NCBI GenBank assembly: GCA_037389465.1
Contig: JAZARR010000197.1
Location: 9,325,501 to 9,389,500 of the forward strand
DNA from: Baylisascaris procyonis
Lineage: Eukaryota; Nematoda; Chromadorea; Rhabditida; Ascarididae
DNA: 64,000 nucleotides
Reading direction: 5' to 3'
Shown here: positions 1-13,700 of the stretch, one piece after another
Numbering within the stretch: position 1 is the stretch's first letter
Layout: each line of letters opens with the position of its first letter
Notes under the pieces: generated by a model
Databases searched by the model: none
Told to the model about the DNA's origin: nothing
Seen by the model: only the letters and a program-made list of their open reading frames with translations
Position numbers and translations under genes: made by a program

Positions 1-25
1 TACCTACCCCCTTACGGTCGAAAAA

Positions 26-3000
26 TTGCGAATTTCGGGGTTCTTTTTCTCGGCCGGTATTCACCCTAAAGCGATCAACCGCGAACCATTCGAGAGGTCT
101 CGGCGAGCTGATGACGGATCAGAAGACCGTTCGACACCGCATGGAATAGCGGCCGAGAACGGGAAACCCCAAAATTGCAAAAATCGAGATTTGCGAAATT
201 CTGGCCGGTCGATTCGGTCTTCAACCTTTCTCTCGAAATATAAAGAATTATACATCGTTCGATAGAGCTTTCGAAGATGTGCTCGATGGAGCAAACCGTA
301 ACTGCCTGGGCCTAACCGCTGTCGAGAAAAAAAACCGGAAATATCAATTACAGTAGATTTGTAGGAAAATACAACATTCGTACACGTATAAGTTCCTTCC
401 TTTCACGTTAAACAGCAAACAATGCACATGCTCGTAATCAGTTCATCAAGCTCTATCGTTTGATACCAAAATCAGCGAAATTGAAGACTAAAAATATTTC
501 TCGAAAATTTCCCTGTATTACCTACCCCCTTACGGTCGAAAAATTGCGAATTTCGGGGTTCTTTTTCTCGGCCGGTATTCACCCTAAAGCGATCAACCGC
601 GAACCATTCGAGAGGTCTCGGCGAGCTGATGACGGATCAGAAGACCGTTCGACACCGCATGGAATAGCGGCCGAGAACGGGAAACCCCAAAATTGCAAAA
701 ATCGAGATTTGCGAAATTCTGGCCGGTCGATTCGGTCTTCAACCTTTCTCTCGAAATATAAAGAATTATACATCGTTCGATAGAGCTTTCGAAGATGTGC
801 TCGATGGAGCAAACCGTAACTGCCTGGGCCTAACCGCTGTCGAGAAAAAAACCGGAAATATCAATTACAGTAGATTTGTAGGAAAATACAACATTCGTAC
901 ACGTATAAGTTCCTTCCTTTCACGTTAAACAGCAAACAATGCACATGCTCGTAATCAGTTCATCAAGCTCTATCGTTTGATACCAAAATCAGCGAAATTG
1001 AAGACTAAAAATATTTCTCGAAAATTTCCCTGTATTACCCCCTTACGGTCGAAAAATTGCGAATTTCGGGGTTCTTTTTCTCGGCCGGTATTCATCCTAA
1101 AGCGATGCACCGCGAACCATTCGAGAGGTCTCGGCGAGCTGATGACGGATCAGAAAACCGTTCGACACCGCATGGAATAGCGGCCGAGAACGGGAAACCC
1201 CAAAATTGCAAAAATCGAGATTTGCGAAATTCTGGCCGGTCGATTCGGTCTTCAACATTTCTCTCGAAATACAAAGAGTTATATATCGTTCGATAGAGCT
1301 TTCGAAGATGTGCTCGATGGAGCAAACCGTAACTACCTAGGCCTAACCGCTGTCGAGAAAAAAAAAATCGGAAATATCAATTACAGTAGATTTGCAGGAA
1401 AATACAACATTCGTACACGTATAAGTTCCTTCCTTTCACGTTAAACAGCAAACAATGCACATGCTCGTAATCAGTTCATCAAGCTCTATCGTTTGGTACC
1501 AAAATCAGCGAAATTGAAGACTAAAAATATTTCTCGAAAATTTCCCTGTATTACCCCCTTACGGTCGAAAAATTGCGAATTTCGGGGTTCTTTTTCTCGG
1601 CCGGTATTCACCCTAAAGCGATCAACCGCGAACCATTCGAGAGGTCTCGGCGAGCTGATGACGGATCAGAAGACCGTTCGACACCGCATGGAATAGCGGC
1701 CGAGAACGGGAAACCCCAAAATTGCAAAAATCGAGATTTGCGAAATTCTGGCCGGTCGATTCGGTCTTCAACCTTTCTCTCGAAATATAAAGAATTATAC
1801 ATCGTTCGATAGAGCTTTCGAAGATGTGCTCGATGGAGCAAACCGTAACTGCCTGGGCCTAACCGCTGTCGAGAAAAAAAACCGGAAATATCAATTACAG
1901 TAGATTTGTAGGAAAATACAACATTCGTACACGTATAAGTTCCTTCCTTTCACGTTAAACAGCAAACAATGCACATGCTCGTAATCAGTTCATCAAGCTC
2001 TATCGCTTGATACCAAAATCAGCGAAATTGAAGACTAAAAATATTTCTCGAAAATTTCCCTGTATTACCCCCTTACGGTCGAAAAATTGCGAATTTCGGG
2101 GTTCTTTTTCTCGGCCGGTATTCATCCTAAAGCGATGCACCGCGAACCATTCGAGAGGTCTCGGCGAGCTGATGACGGATCAGAAGACCGTTCGACACCG
2201 CATGGAATAGCGGCCGAGAACGGGAAACCCCAAAATTGCAAAAATCGAGATTTGCGAAATTCTGGCCGGTCGATTCGGTCTTCAACATTTCTCTCGAAAT
2301 ACAAAGAGTTATATATCGTTCGATAGAGCTTTCGAAGATGTGCTCGATGGAGCAAACCGTAACTGCCTAGGCCTAACCGCTGTCGAGAAAAAAATCGGAA
2401 ATATCAATTACAGTAGATTTGTAGGAAAATACAACATTCGTACACGTATAAGTTCCTTCCTTTCACGTTAAACAGCAAACAATGCACATGCTCGTAATCA
2501 GTTCATCAAGCTCTATCGCTTGATACCAAAATCAGCGAAATTGAAGACTAAAAATATTTCTCGAAAATTTCCCTATATTACCCCCTCACGGTCGAAAAAT
2601 TGCGAATTTCGGGGTTCTTTTTCTCGGCCGGTATTCACCCTAAAGCGATCAACCGCGAACCATTCGAGAGGTCTCGGCGAGCTGATGACGGATCAGAAGA
2701 CCGTTCGACACCGCATGGAATAGCGGCCGAGAACGGGAAACCCCAAAATTGCAAAAATCGAGATTTGCGAAATTCTGGCCGGTCGATTCGGTCTTCAACA
2801 TTTCTCTCGAAATACAAAGAGTTATATATCGTTCGATAGAGCTTTCGAAGATGTGCTCGATGGAGCAAACCGTAACTGCCTAGGCCTAACCGCTGTCGAG
2901 AAAAAAAATCGGAAATATCAATTACAGTAGATTTGTAGGAAAATACAACATTCGTACACGTATAAGTTCCTTCCTTTCACGTTAAACAGCAAACAATGCA

Positions 3001-6000
3001 CATGCTCGTAATCAGTTCATCAATCTCTATCGTTTGATACCAAAATCAGCGAAATTGAAGACTAAAAATATTTCTCGAAAATTTCCCTGTATTATTACCC
3101 CCTCACGGTCGAAAAATTGCGAATTTCGGGGTTCTTTTTCTCGGCCGGTATTCATCCTAAAGCGATGCACCGCGAACCATTCGAGAGGTCTCGGCGAGCT
3201 GATGACGGATCAGAAGACCGTTCGACACCGCATGGAATAGCGGCCGAGAACGGGAAACCCCAAAATTGCAAAAATCGAGATTTGCGAAATTCTGGCCGGT
3301 CGATTCGGTCTTCAACATTTCTCTCGAAATACAAAGAGTTATATATCGTTCGATAGAGCTTTCGAAGATGTGCTCGATGGAGCAAACCGTAACTGCCTAG
3401 GCCTAACCGCTGTCGAGAAAAAAAATCGGAAATATCAATTACAGTAGATTTGTAGGAAAATACAACATTCGTACACGTATAAGTTCCTTCCTTTCACGTT
3501 AAACAGCAAACAATGCACATGCTCGTAATCAGTTCATCAAGCTCTATCGCTTGATACCAAAATCAGCGAAATTGAAGACTAAAAATATTTCTCGAAAATT
3601 TCCCTATATTACCCCCTCACGGTCGAAAAATTGCGAATTTCGGGGTTCTTTTTCTCGGCCGGTATTCACCCTAAAGCGATCAACCGCGAACCATTCGAGA
3701 GGTCTCGGCGAGCTGATGACGGATCAGAAGACCGTTCGACACCGCATGGAATAGCGGCCGAGAACGGGAAACCCCAAAATTGCAAAAATCGAGATTTGCG
3801 AAATTCTGGCCGGTCGATTCGGTCTTCAACCTTTCTCTCGAAATACAAAGAATTATATATCGTTCGATAGAGCTTTCGAAGATGTGCTCGATGGAGCAAA
3901 CCGTAACTACCTAGGCCTAACCGCTGTCGAGAAAAAAAAATCGGAAATATCAATTACAGTAGATTTGCAGGAAAATACAACATTCGTACACGTATAAGTT
4001 CCTTCCTTTCACGTTAAACAGCAAACAATGCACATGCTCGTAATCAGTTCATCAAGCTCTATCGTTTGGTACCAAAATCAGCGAAATTGAAGACTAAAAA
4101 TATTTCTCGAAAATTTCCCTGTATTACCTACCCCCTTACGGTCGAAAAATTGCGAATTTCGGGGTTCTTTTTCTCGGCCGGTATTCACCCTAAAGCGATC
4201 AACCGCGAACCATTCGAGAGGTCTCGGCGAGCTGATGACGGATCAGAAGACCGTTCGACACCGCATGGAATAGCGGCCGAGAACGGGAAACCCCAAAATT
4301 GCAAAAATCGAGATTTGCGAAATTCTGGCCGGTCGATTCGGTCTTCAACCTTTCTCTCGAAATATAAAGAATTATACATCGTTCGATAGAGCTTTCGAAG
4401 ATGTGCTCGATGGAGCAAACCGTAACTGCCTGGGCCTAACCGCTGTCGAGAAAAAAACCGGAAATATCAATTACAGTAGATTTGTAGGAAAATACAACAT
4501 TCGTACACGTATAAGTTCCTTCCTTTCACGTTAAACAGCAAACAATGCACATGCTCGTAATCAGTTCATCAAGCTCTATCGCTTGATACCAAAATCAGCG
4601 AAATTGAAGACTAAAAATATTTCTCGAAAATTTCCCTGTATTACCCCCTTACGGTCGAAAAATTGCGAATTTCGGGGTTCTTTTTCTCGGCCGGTATTCA
4701 TCCTAAAGCGATCACCGCGAACCATTCGAGAGGTCTCGGCGAGCTGATGACGGATCAGAAGACCGTTCGACACCGCATGGAATAGCGGCCGAGAACGGGA
4801 AACCCCAAAATTGCAAAAATCGAGATTTGCGAAATTCTGGCCGGTCGATTCGGTCTTCAACATTTCTCTCGAAATACAAAGAGTTATATATCGTTCGATA
4901 GAGCTTTCGAAGATGTGCTCGATGGAGCAAACCGTAACTGCCTAGGCCTAACCGCTGTCGAGAAAAAAATCGGAAATATCAATTACAGTAGATTTGTAGG
5001 AAAATACAACATTCGTACACGTATAAGTTCCTTCCTTTCACGTTAAACAGCAAACAATGCACATGCTCGTAATCAGTTCATCAATCTCTATCGTTTGATA
5101 CCAAAATCAGCGAAATTGAAGACTAAAAATATTTCTCGAAAATTTCCCTGTATTATTACCCCCTCACGGTCGAAAAATTGCGAATTTCGGGGTTCTTTTT
5201 CTCGGCCGGTATTCATCCTAAAGCGATGCACCGCGAACCATTCGAGAGGTCTCGGCGAGCTGATGACGGATCAGAAGACCGTTCGACACCGCATGGAATA
5301 GCGGCCGAGAACGGGAAACCCCAAAATTGCAAAAATCGAGATTTGCGAAATTCTGGCCGGTCGATTCGGTCTTCAACATTTCTCTCGAAATACAAAGAGT
5401 TATATATCGTTCGATAGAGCTTTCGAAGATGTGCTCGATGGAGCAAACCGTAACTGCCTAGGCCTAACCGCTGTCGAGAAAAAAATCGGAAATATCAATT
5501 ACAGTAGATTTGTAGGAAAATACAACATTCGTACACGTATAAGTTCCTTCCTTTCACGTTAAACAGCAAACAATGCACATGCTCGTAATCAGTTCATCAA
5601 GCTCTATCGCTTGATACCAAAATCAGCGAAATTGAAGACTAAAAATATTTCTCGAAAATTTCCCTATATTACCCCCTCACGGTCGAAAAATTGCGAATTT
5701 CGGGGTTCTTTTTCTCGGCCGGTATTCACCCTAAAGCGATCAACCGCGAACCATTCGAGAGGTCTCGGCGAGCTGATGACGGATCAGAAGACCGTTCGAC
5801 ACCGCATGGAATAGCGGCCGAGAACGGGAAACCCCAAAATTGCAAAAATCGAGATTTGCGAAATTCTGGCCGGTCGATTCGGTCTTCAACCTTTCTCTCG
5901 AAATATAAAGAGTTATATATCGTTCGATAGAGCTTTCGAAGATGTGCTCGATGGAGCAAACCGTAACTGCCTAGGCCTAACCGCTGTCGAGAAAAAAAAT

Positions 6001-7752
6001 CGGAAATATCAATTACAGTAGATTTGTAGGAAAATACAACATTCGTACACGTATAAGTTCCTTCCTTTCACGTTAAACAGCAAACAATGCACATGCTCGT
6101 AATCAGTTCATCAAGCTCTATCGCTTGATACCAAAATCAGCGAAATTGAAGACTAAAAATATTTCTCGAAAATTTCCCTATTACCTACCCCCTTACGGTC
6201 GAAAAATTGCGAATTTCGGGGTTCTTTTTCTCGGCCGGTATTCACCCTAAAGCGATCAACCGCGAACCATTCGAGAGGTCTCGGCGAGCTGATGACGGAT
6301 CAGAAGACCGTTCGACACCGCATGGAATAGCGGCCGAGAACGGGAAACCCCAAAATTGCAAAAATCGAGATTTGCGAAATTCTGGCCGGTCGATTCGGTC
6401 TTCAACCTTTCTCTCGAAATATAAAGAATTATACATCGTTCGATAGAGCTTTCGAAGATGTGCTCGATGGAGCAAACCGTAACTGCCTGGGCCTAACCGC
6501 TGTCGAGAAAAAAAACCGGAAATATCAATTACAGTAGATTTGTAGGAAAATACAACATTCGTACACGTATAAGTTCCTTCCTTTCACGTTAAACAGCAAA
6601 CAATGCACATGCTCGTAATCAGTTCATCAAGCTCTATCGCTTGATACCAAAATCAGCGAAATTGAAGACTAAAAATATTTCTCGAAAATTTCCCTGTATT
6701 ACCCCCTTACGGTCGAAAAATTGCGAATTTCGGGGTTCTTTTTCTCGGCCGGTATTCATCCTAAAGCGACGCACCGCGAACCATTCGAGAGGTCTCGGCG
6801 AGCTGATGACGGATCAGAAGACCGTTCGACACCGCATGGAATAGCGGCCGAGAACGGGAAACCCCAAAATTGCAAAAATCGAGATTTGCGAAATTCTGGC
6901 CGGTCGATTCGGTCTTCAACCTTTCTCTCGAAATACAAAGAGTTATATATCGTTCGATAGAGCTTTCGAAGATGTGCTCGATGGAGCAAACCGTAACTGC
7001 CTAGGCCTAACCGCTGTCGAGAAAAAAAATCGGAAATATCAATTACAGTAGATTTGTAGGAAAATACAACATTCGTACACGTATAAGTTCCTTCCTTTCA
7101 CGTTAAACAGCAAACAATGCACATGCTCGTAATCAGTTCATCAAGCTCTATCGTTTGATACCAAAATCAGCGAAATTGAAGACTAAAAATATTTCTCGAA
7201 AATTTCCCTGTATTACCCCCTTACGGTCGAAAAATTGCGAATTTCGGGGTTCTTTTTCTCGGCCGGTATTCATCCTAAAGCGATGCACCGCGAACCATTC
7301 GAGAGGTCTCGGCGAGCTGATGACGGATCAGAAGACCGTTCGACACCGCATGGAATAGCGGCCGAGAACGGGAAACCCCAAAATTGCAAAAATCGAGATT
7401 TGCGAAATTCTGGCCGGTCGATTCGGTCTTCAACCTTTCTCTCGAAATATAAAGAATTATATATCGTTCGATAGAGCTTTCGAAGATGTGCTCGATGGAG
7501 CAAACCGTAACTCCCTAGGCCTAACCGCTGTCGAGAAAAAAAAATCGGAAATATCAATTACAGTAGATTTGCAGGAAAATACAACATTCGTACACGTATA
7601 AGTTCCTTCCTTTCACGTTAAACAGCAAACAATGCACATGCACGTAATCAGTTCATCAAGCTCTATCGTTTGATACCAAAATCAGCGAAATTGAAGACTA
7701 AAAATATTTCTCGAAAATTTCCCTGTATTACCTACCCCTTACGGTCGAAAAA
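26..7752. repeat. Higher-order repeat copy 1 (15 monomers, about 7.73 kb)
   Basis: Fifteen consecutive monomers match, one for one, the monomers 7,725-7,729 bp further on. Marker variants recur at the same register. A GAAAACCG variant is in monomers 3 and 18. An ATTATTACCCCC junction lies before monomers 7/22 and 11/26. A GTTTGGTACC junction lies before 9/24. A GCGACGCACC variant is in 14/29. A monomer with the type 1 front and type 2 rear is in 6/21. Such a periodic order of variants is the signature of a higher-order repeat, made by duplicating a multi-monomer block rather than single units. Confidence 0.9.
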
Positions 7753-10700
7753 TTGCGAATTTCGGGGTTCTTTTTCTCGGCCGGTATTCACCCTAAAGCG
7801 ATCAACCGCGAACCATTCGAGAGGTCTCGGCGAGCTGATGACGGATCAGAAGACCGTTCGACACCGCATGGAATAGCGGCCGAGAACGGGAAACCCCAAA
7901 ATTGCAAAAATCGAGATTTGCGAAATTCTGGCCGGTCGATTCGGTCTTCAACCTTTCTCTCGAAATATAAAGAATTATACATCGTTCGATAGAGCTTTCG
8001 AAGATGTGCTCGATGGAGCAAACCGTAACTGCCTGGGCCTAACCGCTGTCGAGAAAAAAAACCGGAAATATCAATTACAGTAGATTTGTAGGAAAATACA
8101 ACATTCGTACACGTATAAGTTCCTTCCTTTCACGTTAAACAGCAAACAATGCACATGCTCGTAATCAGTTCATCAAGCTCTATCGTTTGATACCAAAATC
8201 AGCGAAATTGAAGACTAAAAATATTTCTCGAAAATTTCCCTGTATTACCTACCCCCTCACGGTCGAAAAATTGCGAATTTCGGGGTTCTTTTTCTCGGCC
8301 GGTATTCACCCTAAAGCGATCAACCGCGAACCATTCGAGAGGTCTCGGCGAGCTGATGACGGATCAGAAGACCGTTCGACACCGCATGGAATAGCGGCCG
8401 AGAACGGGAAACCCCAAAATTGCAAAAATCGAGATTTGCGAAATTCTGGCCGGTCGATTCGGTCTTCAACCTTTCTCTCGAAATATAAAGAATTATACAT
8501 CGTTCGATAGAGCTTTCGAAGATGTGCTCGATGGAGCAAACCGTAACTGCCTGGGCCTAACCGCTGTCGAGAAAAAAAACCGGAAATATCAATTACAGTA
8601 GATTTGTAGGAAAATACAACATTCGTACACGTATAAGTTCCTTCCTTTCACGTTAAACAGCAAACAATGCACATGCTCGTAATCAGTTCATCAAGCTCTA
8701 TCGTTTGATACCAAAATCAGCGAAATTGAAGACTAAAAATATTTCTCGAAAATTTCCCTGTATTACCCCCTTACGGTCGAAAAATTGCGAATTTCGGGGT
8801 TCTTTTTCTCGGCCGGTATTCATCCTAAAGCGATGCACCGCGAACCATTCGAGAGGTCTCGGCGAGCTGATGACGGATCAGAAAACCGTTCGACACCGCA
8901 TGGAATAGCGGCCGAGAACGGGAAACCCCAAAATTGCAAAAATCGAGATTTGCGAAATTCTGGCCGGTCGATTCGGTCTTCAACATTTCTCTCGAAATAC
9001 AAAGAGTTATATATCGTTCGATAGAGCTTTCGAAGATGTGCTCGATGGAGCAAACCGTAACTACCTAGGCCTAACCGCTGTCGAGAAAAAATCGGAAATA
9101 TCAATTACAGTAGATTTGCAGGAAAATACAACATTCGTACACGTATAAGTTCCTTCCTTTCACGTTAAACAGCAAACAATGCACATGCTCGTAATCAGTT
9201 CATCAAGCTCTATCGTTTGGTACCAAAATCAGCGAAATTGAAGACTAAAAATATTTCTCGAAAATTTCCCTGTATTACCTACCCTTACGGTCGAAAAATT
9301 GCGAATTTCGGGGTTCTTTTTCTCGGCCGGTATTCACCCTAAAGCGATCAACCGCGAACCATTCGAGAGGTCTCGGCGAGCTGATGACGGATCAGAAGAC
9401 CGTTCGACACCGCATGGAATAGCGGCCGAGAACGGGAAACCCCAAAATTGCAAAAATCGAGATTTGCGAAATTCTGGCCGGTCGATTCGGTCTTCAACAT
9501 TTCTCTCGAAATATAAAGAATTATACATCGTTCGATAGAGCTTTCGAAGATGTGCTCGATGGAGCAAACCGTAACTGCCTGGGCCTAACCGCTGTCGAGA
9601 AAAAAAACGGAAATATCAATTACAGTAGATTTGTAGGAAAATACAACATTCGTACACGTATAAGTTCCTTCCTTTCACGTTAAACAGCAAACAATGCACA
9701 TGCTCGTAATCAGTTCATCAAGCTCTATCGCTTGATACCAAAATCAGCGAAATTGAAGACTAAAAATATTTCTCGAAAATTTCCCTGTATTACCCCCTTA
9801 CGGTCGAAAAATTGCGAATTTCGGGGTTCTTTTTCTCGGCCGGTATTCATCCTAAAGCGATGCACCGCGAACCATTCGAGAGGTCTCGGCGAGCTGATGA
9901 CGGATCAGAAGACCGTTCGACACCGCATGGAATAGCGGCCGAGAACGGGAAACCCCAAAATTGCAAAAATCGAGATTTGCGAAATTCTGGCCGGTCGATT
10001 CGGTCTTCAACATTTCTCTCGAAATACAAAGAGTTATATATCGTTCGATAGAGCTTTCGAAGATGTGCTCGATGGAGCAAACCGTAACTGCCTAGGCCTA
10101 ACCGCTGTCGAGAAAAAAAATCGGAAATATCAATTACAGTAGATTTGTAGGAAAATACAACATTCGTACACGTATAAGTTCCTTCCTTTCACGTTAAACA
10201 GCAAACAATGCACATGCTCGTAATCAGTTCATCAAGCTCTATCGCTTGATACCAAAATCAGCGAAATTGAAGACTAAAAATATTTCTCGAAAATTTCCCT
10301 ATATTACCCCCTCACGGTCGAAAAATTGCGAATTTCGGGGTTCTTTTTCTCGGCCGGTATTCACCCTAAAGCGATCAACCGCGAACCATTCGAGAGGTCT
10401 CGGCGAGCTGATGACGGATCAGAAGACCGTTCGACACCGCATGGAATAGCGGCCGAGAACGGGAAACCCCAAAATTGCAAAAATCGAGATTTGCGAAATT
10501 CTGGCCGGTCGATTCGGTCTTCAACATTTCTCTCGAAATACAAAGAGTTATATATCGTTCGATAGAGCTTTCGAAGATGTGCTCGATGGAGCAAACCGTA
10601 ACTGCCTAGGCCTAACCGCTGTCGAGAAAAAAATCGGAAATATCAATTACAGTAGATTTGTAGGAAAATACAACATTCGTACACGTATAAGTTCCTTCCT

Positions 10701-13700
10701 TTCACGTTAAACAGCAAACAATGCACATGCTCGTAATCAGTTCATCAATCTCTATCGTTTGATACCAAAATCAGCGAAATTGAAGACTAAAAATATTTCT
10801 CGAAAGTTTCCCTGTATTATTACCCCCTCACGGTCGAAAAATTGCGAATTTCGGGGTTCTTTTTCTCGGCCGGTATTCATCCTAAAGCGATGCACCGCGA
10901 ACCATTCGAGAGGTCTCGGCGAGCTGATGACGGATCAGAAGACCGTTCGACACCGCATGGAATAGCGGCCGAGAACGGGAAACCCCAAAATTGCAAAAAT
11001 CGAGATTTGCGAAATTCTGGCCGGTCGATTCGGTCTTCAACATTTCTCTCGAAATACAAAGAGTTATATATCGTTCGATAGAGCTTTCGAAGATGTGCTC
11101 GATGGAGCAAACCGTAACTGCCTAGGCCTAACCGCTGTCGAGAAAAAAAATCGGAAATATCAATTACAGTAGATTTGTAGGAAAATACAACATTCGTACA
11201 CGTATAAGTTCCTTCCTTTCACGTTAAACAGCAAACAATGCACATGCTCGTAATCAGTTCATCAAGCTCTATCGCTTGATACCAAAATCAGCGAAATTGA
11301 AGACTAAAAATATTTCTCGAAAATTTCCCTATATTACCCCCTCACGGTCGAAAAATTGCGAATTTCGGGGTTCTTTTTCTCGGCCGGTATTCACCCTAAA
11401 GCGATCAACCGCGAACCATTCGAGAGGTCTCGGCGAGCTGATGACGGATCAGAAGACCGTTCGACACCGCATGGAATAGCGGCCGAGAACGGGAAACCCC
11501 AAAATTGCAAAAATCGAGATTTGCGAAATTCTGGCCGGTCGATTCGGTCTTCAACCTTTCTCTCGAAATACAAAGAATTATATATCGTTCGATAGAGCTT
11601 TCGAAGATGTGCTCGATGGAGCAAACCGTAACTACCTAGGCCTAACCGCTGTCGAGAAAAAAAAATCGGAAATATCAATTACAGTAGATTTGCAGGAAAA
11701 TACAACATTCGTACACGTATAAGTTCCTTCCTTTCACGTTAAACAGCAAACAATGCACATGCTCGTAATCAGTTCATCAAGCTCTATCGTTTGGTACCAA
11801 AATCAGCGAAATTGAAGACTAAAAATATTTCTCGAAAATTTCCCTGTATTACCTACCCCCTTACGGTCGAAAAATTGCGAATTTCGGGGTTCTTTTTCTC
11901 GGCCGGTATTCACCCTAAAGCGATCAACCGCGAACCATTCGAGAGGTCTCGGCGAGCTGATGACGGATCAGAAGACCGTTCGACACCGCATGGAATAGCG
12001 GCCGAGAACGGGAAACCCCAAAATTGCAAAAATCGAGATTTGCGAAATTCTGGCCGGTCGATTCGGTCTTCAACCTTTCTCTCGAAATATAAAGAATTAT
12101 ACATCGTTCGATAGAGCTTTCGAAGATGTGCTCGATGGAGCAAACCGTAACTGCCTGGGCCTAACCGCTGTCGAGAAAAAAAACCGGAAATATCAATTAC
12201 AGTAGATTTGTAGGAAAATACAACATTCGTACACGTATAAGTTCCTTCCTTTCACGTTAAACAGCAAACAATGCACATGCTCGTAATCAGTTCATCAAGC
12301 TCTATCGCTTGATACCAAAATCAGCGAAATTGAAGACTAAAAATATTTCTCGAAAATTTCCCTGTATTACCCCCTTACGGTCGAAAAATTGCGAATTTCG
12401 GGGTTCTTTTTCTCGGCCGGTATTCATCCTAAAGCGATGCACCGCGAACCATTCGAGAGGTCTCGGCGAGCTGATGACGGATCAGAAGACCGTTCGACAC
12501 CGCATGGAATAGCGGCCGAGAACGGGAAACCCCAAAATTGCAAAAATCGAGATTTGCGAAATTCTGGCCGGTCGATTCGGTCTTCAACATTTCTCTCGAA
12601 ATACAAAGAGTTATATATCGTTCGATAGAGCTTTCGAAGATGTGCTCGATGGAGCAAACCGTAACTGCCTAGGCCTAACCGCTGTCGAGAAAAAAAATCG
12701 GAAATATCAATTACAGTAGATTTGTAGGAAAATACAACATTCGTACACGTATAAGTTCCTTCCTTTCACGTTAAACAGCAAACAATGCACATGCTCGTAA
12801 TCAGTTCATCAATCTCTATCGTTTGATACCAAAATCAGCGAAATTGAAGACTAAAAATATTTCTCGAAAATTTCCCTGTATTATTACCCCCTCACGGTCG
12901 AAAAATTGCGAATTTCGGGGTTCTTTTTCTCGGCCGGTATTCATCCTAAAGCGATGCACCGCGAACCATTCGAGAGGTCTCGGCGAGCTGATGACGGATC
13001 AGAAGACCGTTCGACACCGCATGGAATAGCGGCCGAGAACGGGAAACCCCAAAATTGCAAAAATCGAGATTTGCGAAATTCTGGCCGGTCGATTCGGTCT
13101 TCAACATTTCTCTCGAAATACAAAGAGTTATATATCGTTCGATAGAGCTTTCGAAGATGTGCTCGATGGAGCAAACCGTAACTGCCTAGGCCTAACCGCT
13201 GTCGAGAAAAAAAATCGGAAATATCAATTACAGTAGATTTGTAGGAAAATACAACATTCGTACACGTATAAGTTCCTTCCTTTCACGTTAAACAGCAAAC
13301 AATGCACATGCTCGTAATCAGTTCATCAAGCTCTATCGCTTGATACCAAAATCAGCGAAATTGAAGACTAAAAATATTTCTCGAAAATTTCCCTATATTA
13401 CCCCCTCACGGTCGAAAAATTGCGAATTTCGGGGTTCTTTTTCTCGGCCGGTATTCACCCTAAAGCGATCAACCGCGAACCATTCGAGAGGTCTCGGCGA
13501 GCTGATGACGGATCAGAAGACCGTTCGACACCGCATGGAATAGCGGCCGAGAACGGGAAACCCCAAAATTGCAAAAATCGAGATTTGCGAAATTCTGGCC
13601 GGTCGATTCGGTCTTCAACCTTTCTCTCGAAATATAAAGAGTTATATATCGTTCGATAGAGCTTTCGAAGATGTGCTCGATGGAGCAAACCGTAACTGCC

